Shown: positions 6,059-6,242 of the stretch, piece after piece
Position numbering within the stretch: position 1 is the first letter of the stretch
How the letters are laid out: each line of letters starts with the position of its first letter
Assembly (NCBI GenBank): GCA_937983035.1
Contig: CALKAN010000374.1
Location: forward strand, 1 to 6,242
Length of the DNA stretch: 6,242 nt
Direction: 5' to 3'
Origin: an uncultured Paenibacillaceae bacterium
GTDB taxonomy: Bacteria > Bacillota > Bacilli > Paenibacillales > CALAME01
Notes under the pieces: model-generated
The model's input: the letters and a program-made list of their open reading frames with translations, nothing else
Told to the model about the DNA's origin: nothing
The model's database searches: none
Position numbers and translations under genes: made by a program

Positions 6059-6114
6059 AGCAAGAACAGTTTAAAGTTTGAACATATGAACCATCTATGG
6101 CGGAGGCGAAACAA

Positions 6115-6242
6115 ATGACGAAGAAAATGGAACTTGGAATCAGCACATTCCTTGAGGCAACGCCTGATCCCAAAACAGGCGAAGTAATCACCCATGCGGA
6201 AAGATTGCGGAATGCAATCGAAGAAATTGTACTGGCAGACCA
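6115..6242 (+). CDS. LLM-class (luciferase-like) flavin-dependent oxidoreductase, N-terminal part, cut by the right edge
   Basis: The frame opens at ATG 6115, 8 bases after a GGAGG ribosome binding site, and runs 42 codons to the window edge. The peptide begins MTKKMELGISTFLEATPD and continues with THAERLRNAIEEIVLAD, the typical first beta strand and first helix of bacterial luciferase-like monooxygenases, which use reduced flavin (FMNH2 or F420) in a TIM-barrel fold. Chromosomal Bacillales members of this type are about 330-350 residues and mostly of unknown substrate. Only about an eighth of the gene is visible, so subfamily cannot be judged. It is likely its own unit, given the upstream promoter. 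Confidence 0.82.
   Translation, partial: MTKKMELGISTFLEATPDPKTGEVITHAERLRNAIEEIVLAD

Overview
The window looks like ordinary chromosome from a motile, low-to-mid GC Gram-positive bacterium of the Bacillaceae/Bacillales type. The evidence is strong AAGGAGG-type ribosome binding sites, frequent GTG and TTG starts, sigma-A and sigma-D style promoters, a Bacillus-style chemoreceptor and an AzlC/AzlD pair. I see no insertion sequence, phage gene, tRNA, rRNA, CRISPR array, plasmid function or clear novel multi-gene system.

Layout from left to right. (1) Positions 1-479, minus strand, hold the N-terminal 159 codons of a TraB/PrgY-type protein cut by the left edge. (2) Positions 480-717 form a divergent control region, with an extended -10 promoter for the TraB gene and a near-consensus sigma-D (flagellar/chemotaxis) promoter for the gene to the right. 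(3) Positions 718-2970, plus strand, encode a 750-residue methyl-accepting chemotaxis protein with a large extracellular sensor that contains an EF-hand-like loop. (4) A strong hairpin at 2978-3000 separates it from the convergent gene at 3081-3512, minus strand, a small two-helix membrane protein resembling YwnF/DUF5392. (5) Positions 3513-3776 form a second divergent region with several short palindromes. (6) Positions 3777-4508 and 4499-4825, plus strand, are overlapping azlC and azlD, a branched-chain amino acid exporter. (7) Positions 4950-6008, plus strand, encode a divergent L-asparaginase-family protein with altered catalytic motifs. (8) Positions 6115-6242, plus strand, are the start of a luciferase-like (LLM) flavin-dependent oxidoreductase cut by the right edge.

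The chemoreceptor is probably a stand-alone member of the sigma-D motility regulon. azlC, azlD and possibly the asparaginase-like gene may be read together: they share a strand, and no terminator is visible between azlD and the asparaginase-like gene. That would make a loose amino-acid cluster, but the 124-base gap leaves this uncertain. The TraB-like, YwnF-like and LLM genes look like independent units.

The observations most worth following are the catalytic lysine-to-glutamate and threonine-to-serine changes in the asparaginase-like protein, the EF-hand-like loop in the chemoreceptor sensor, the sigma-D promoter that fixes the chemoreceptor start, and a possible frameshifted C-terminal tail on the YwnF-like gene.
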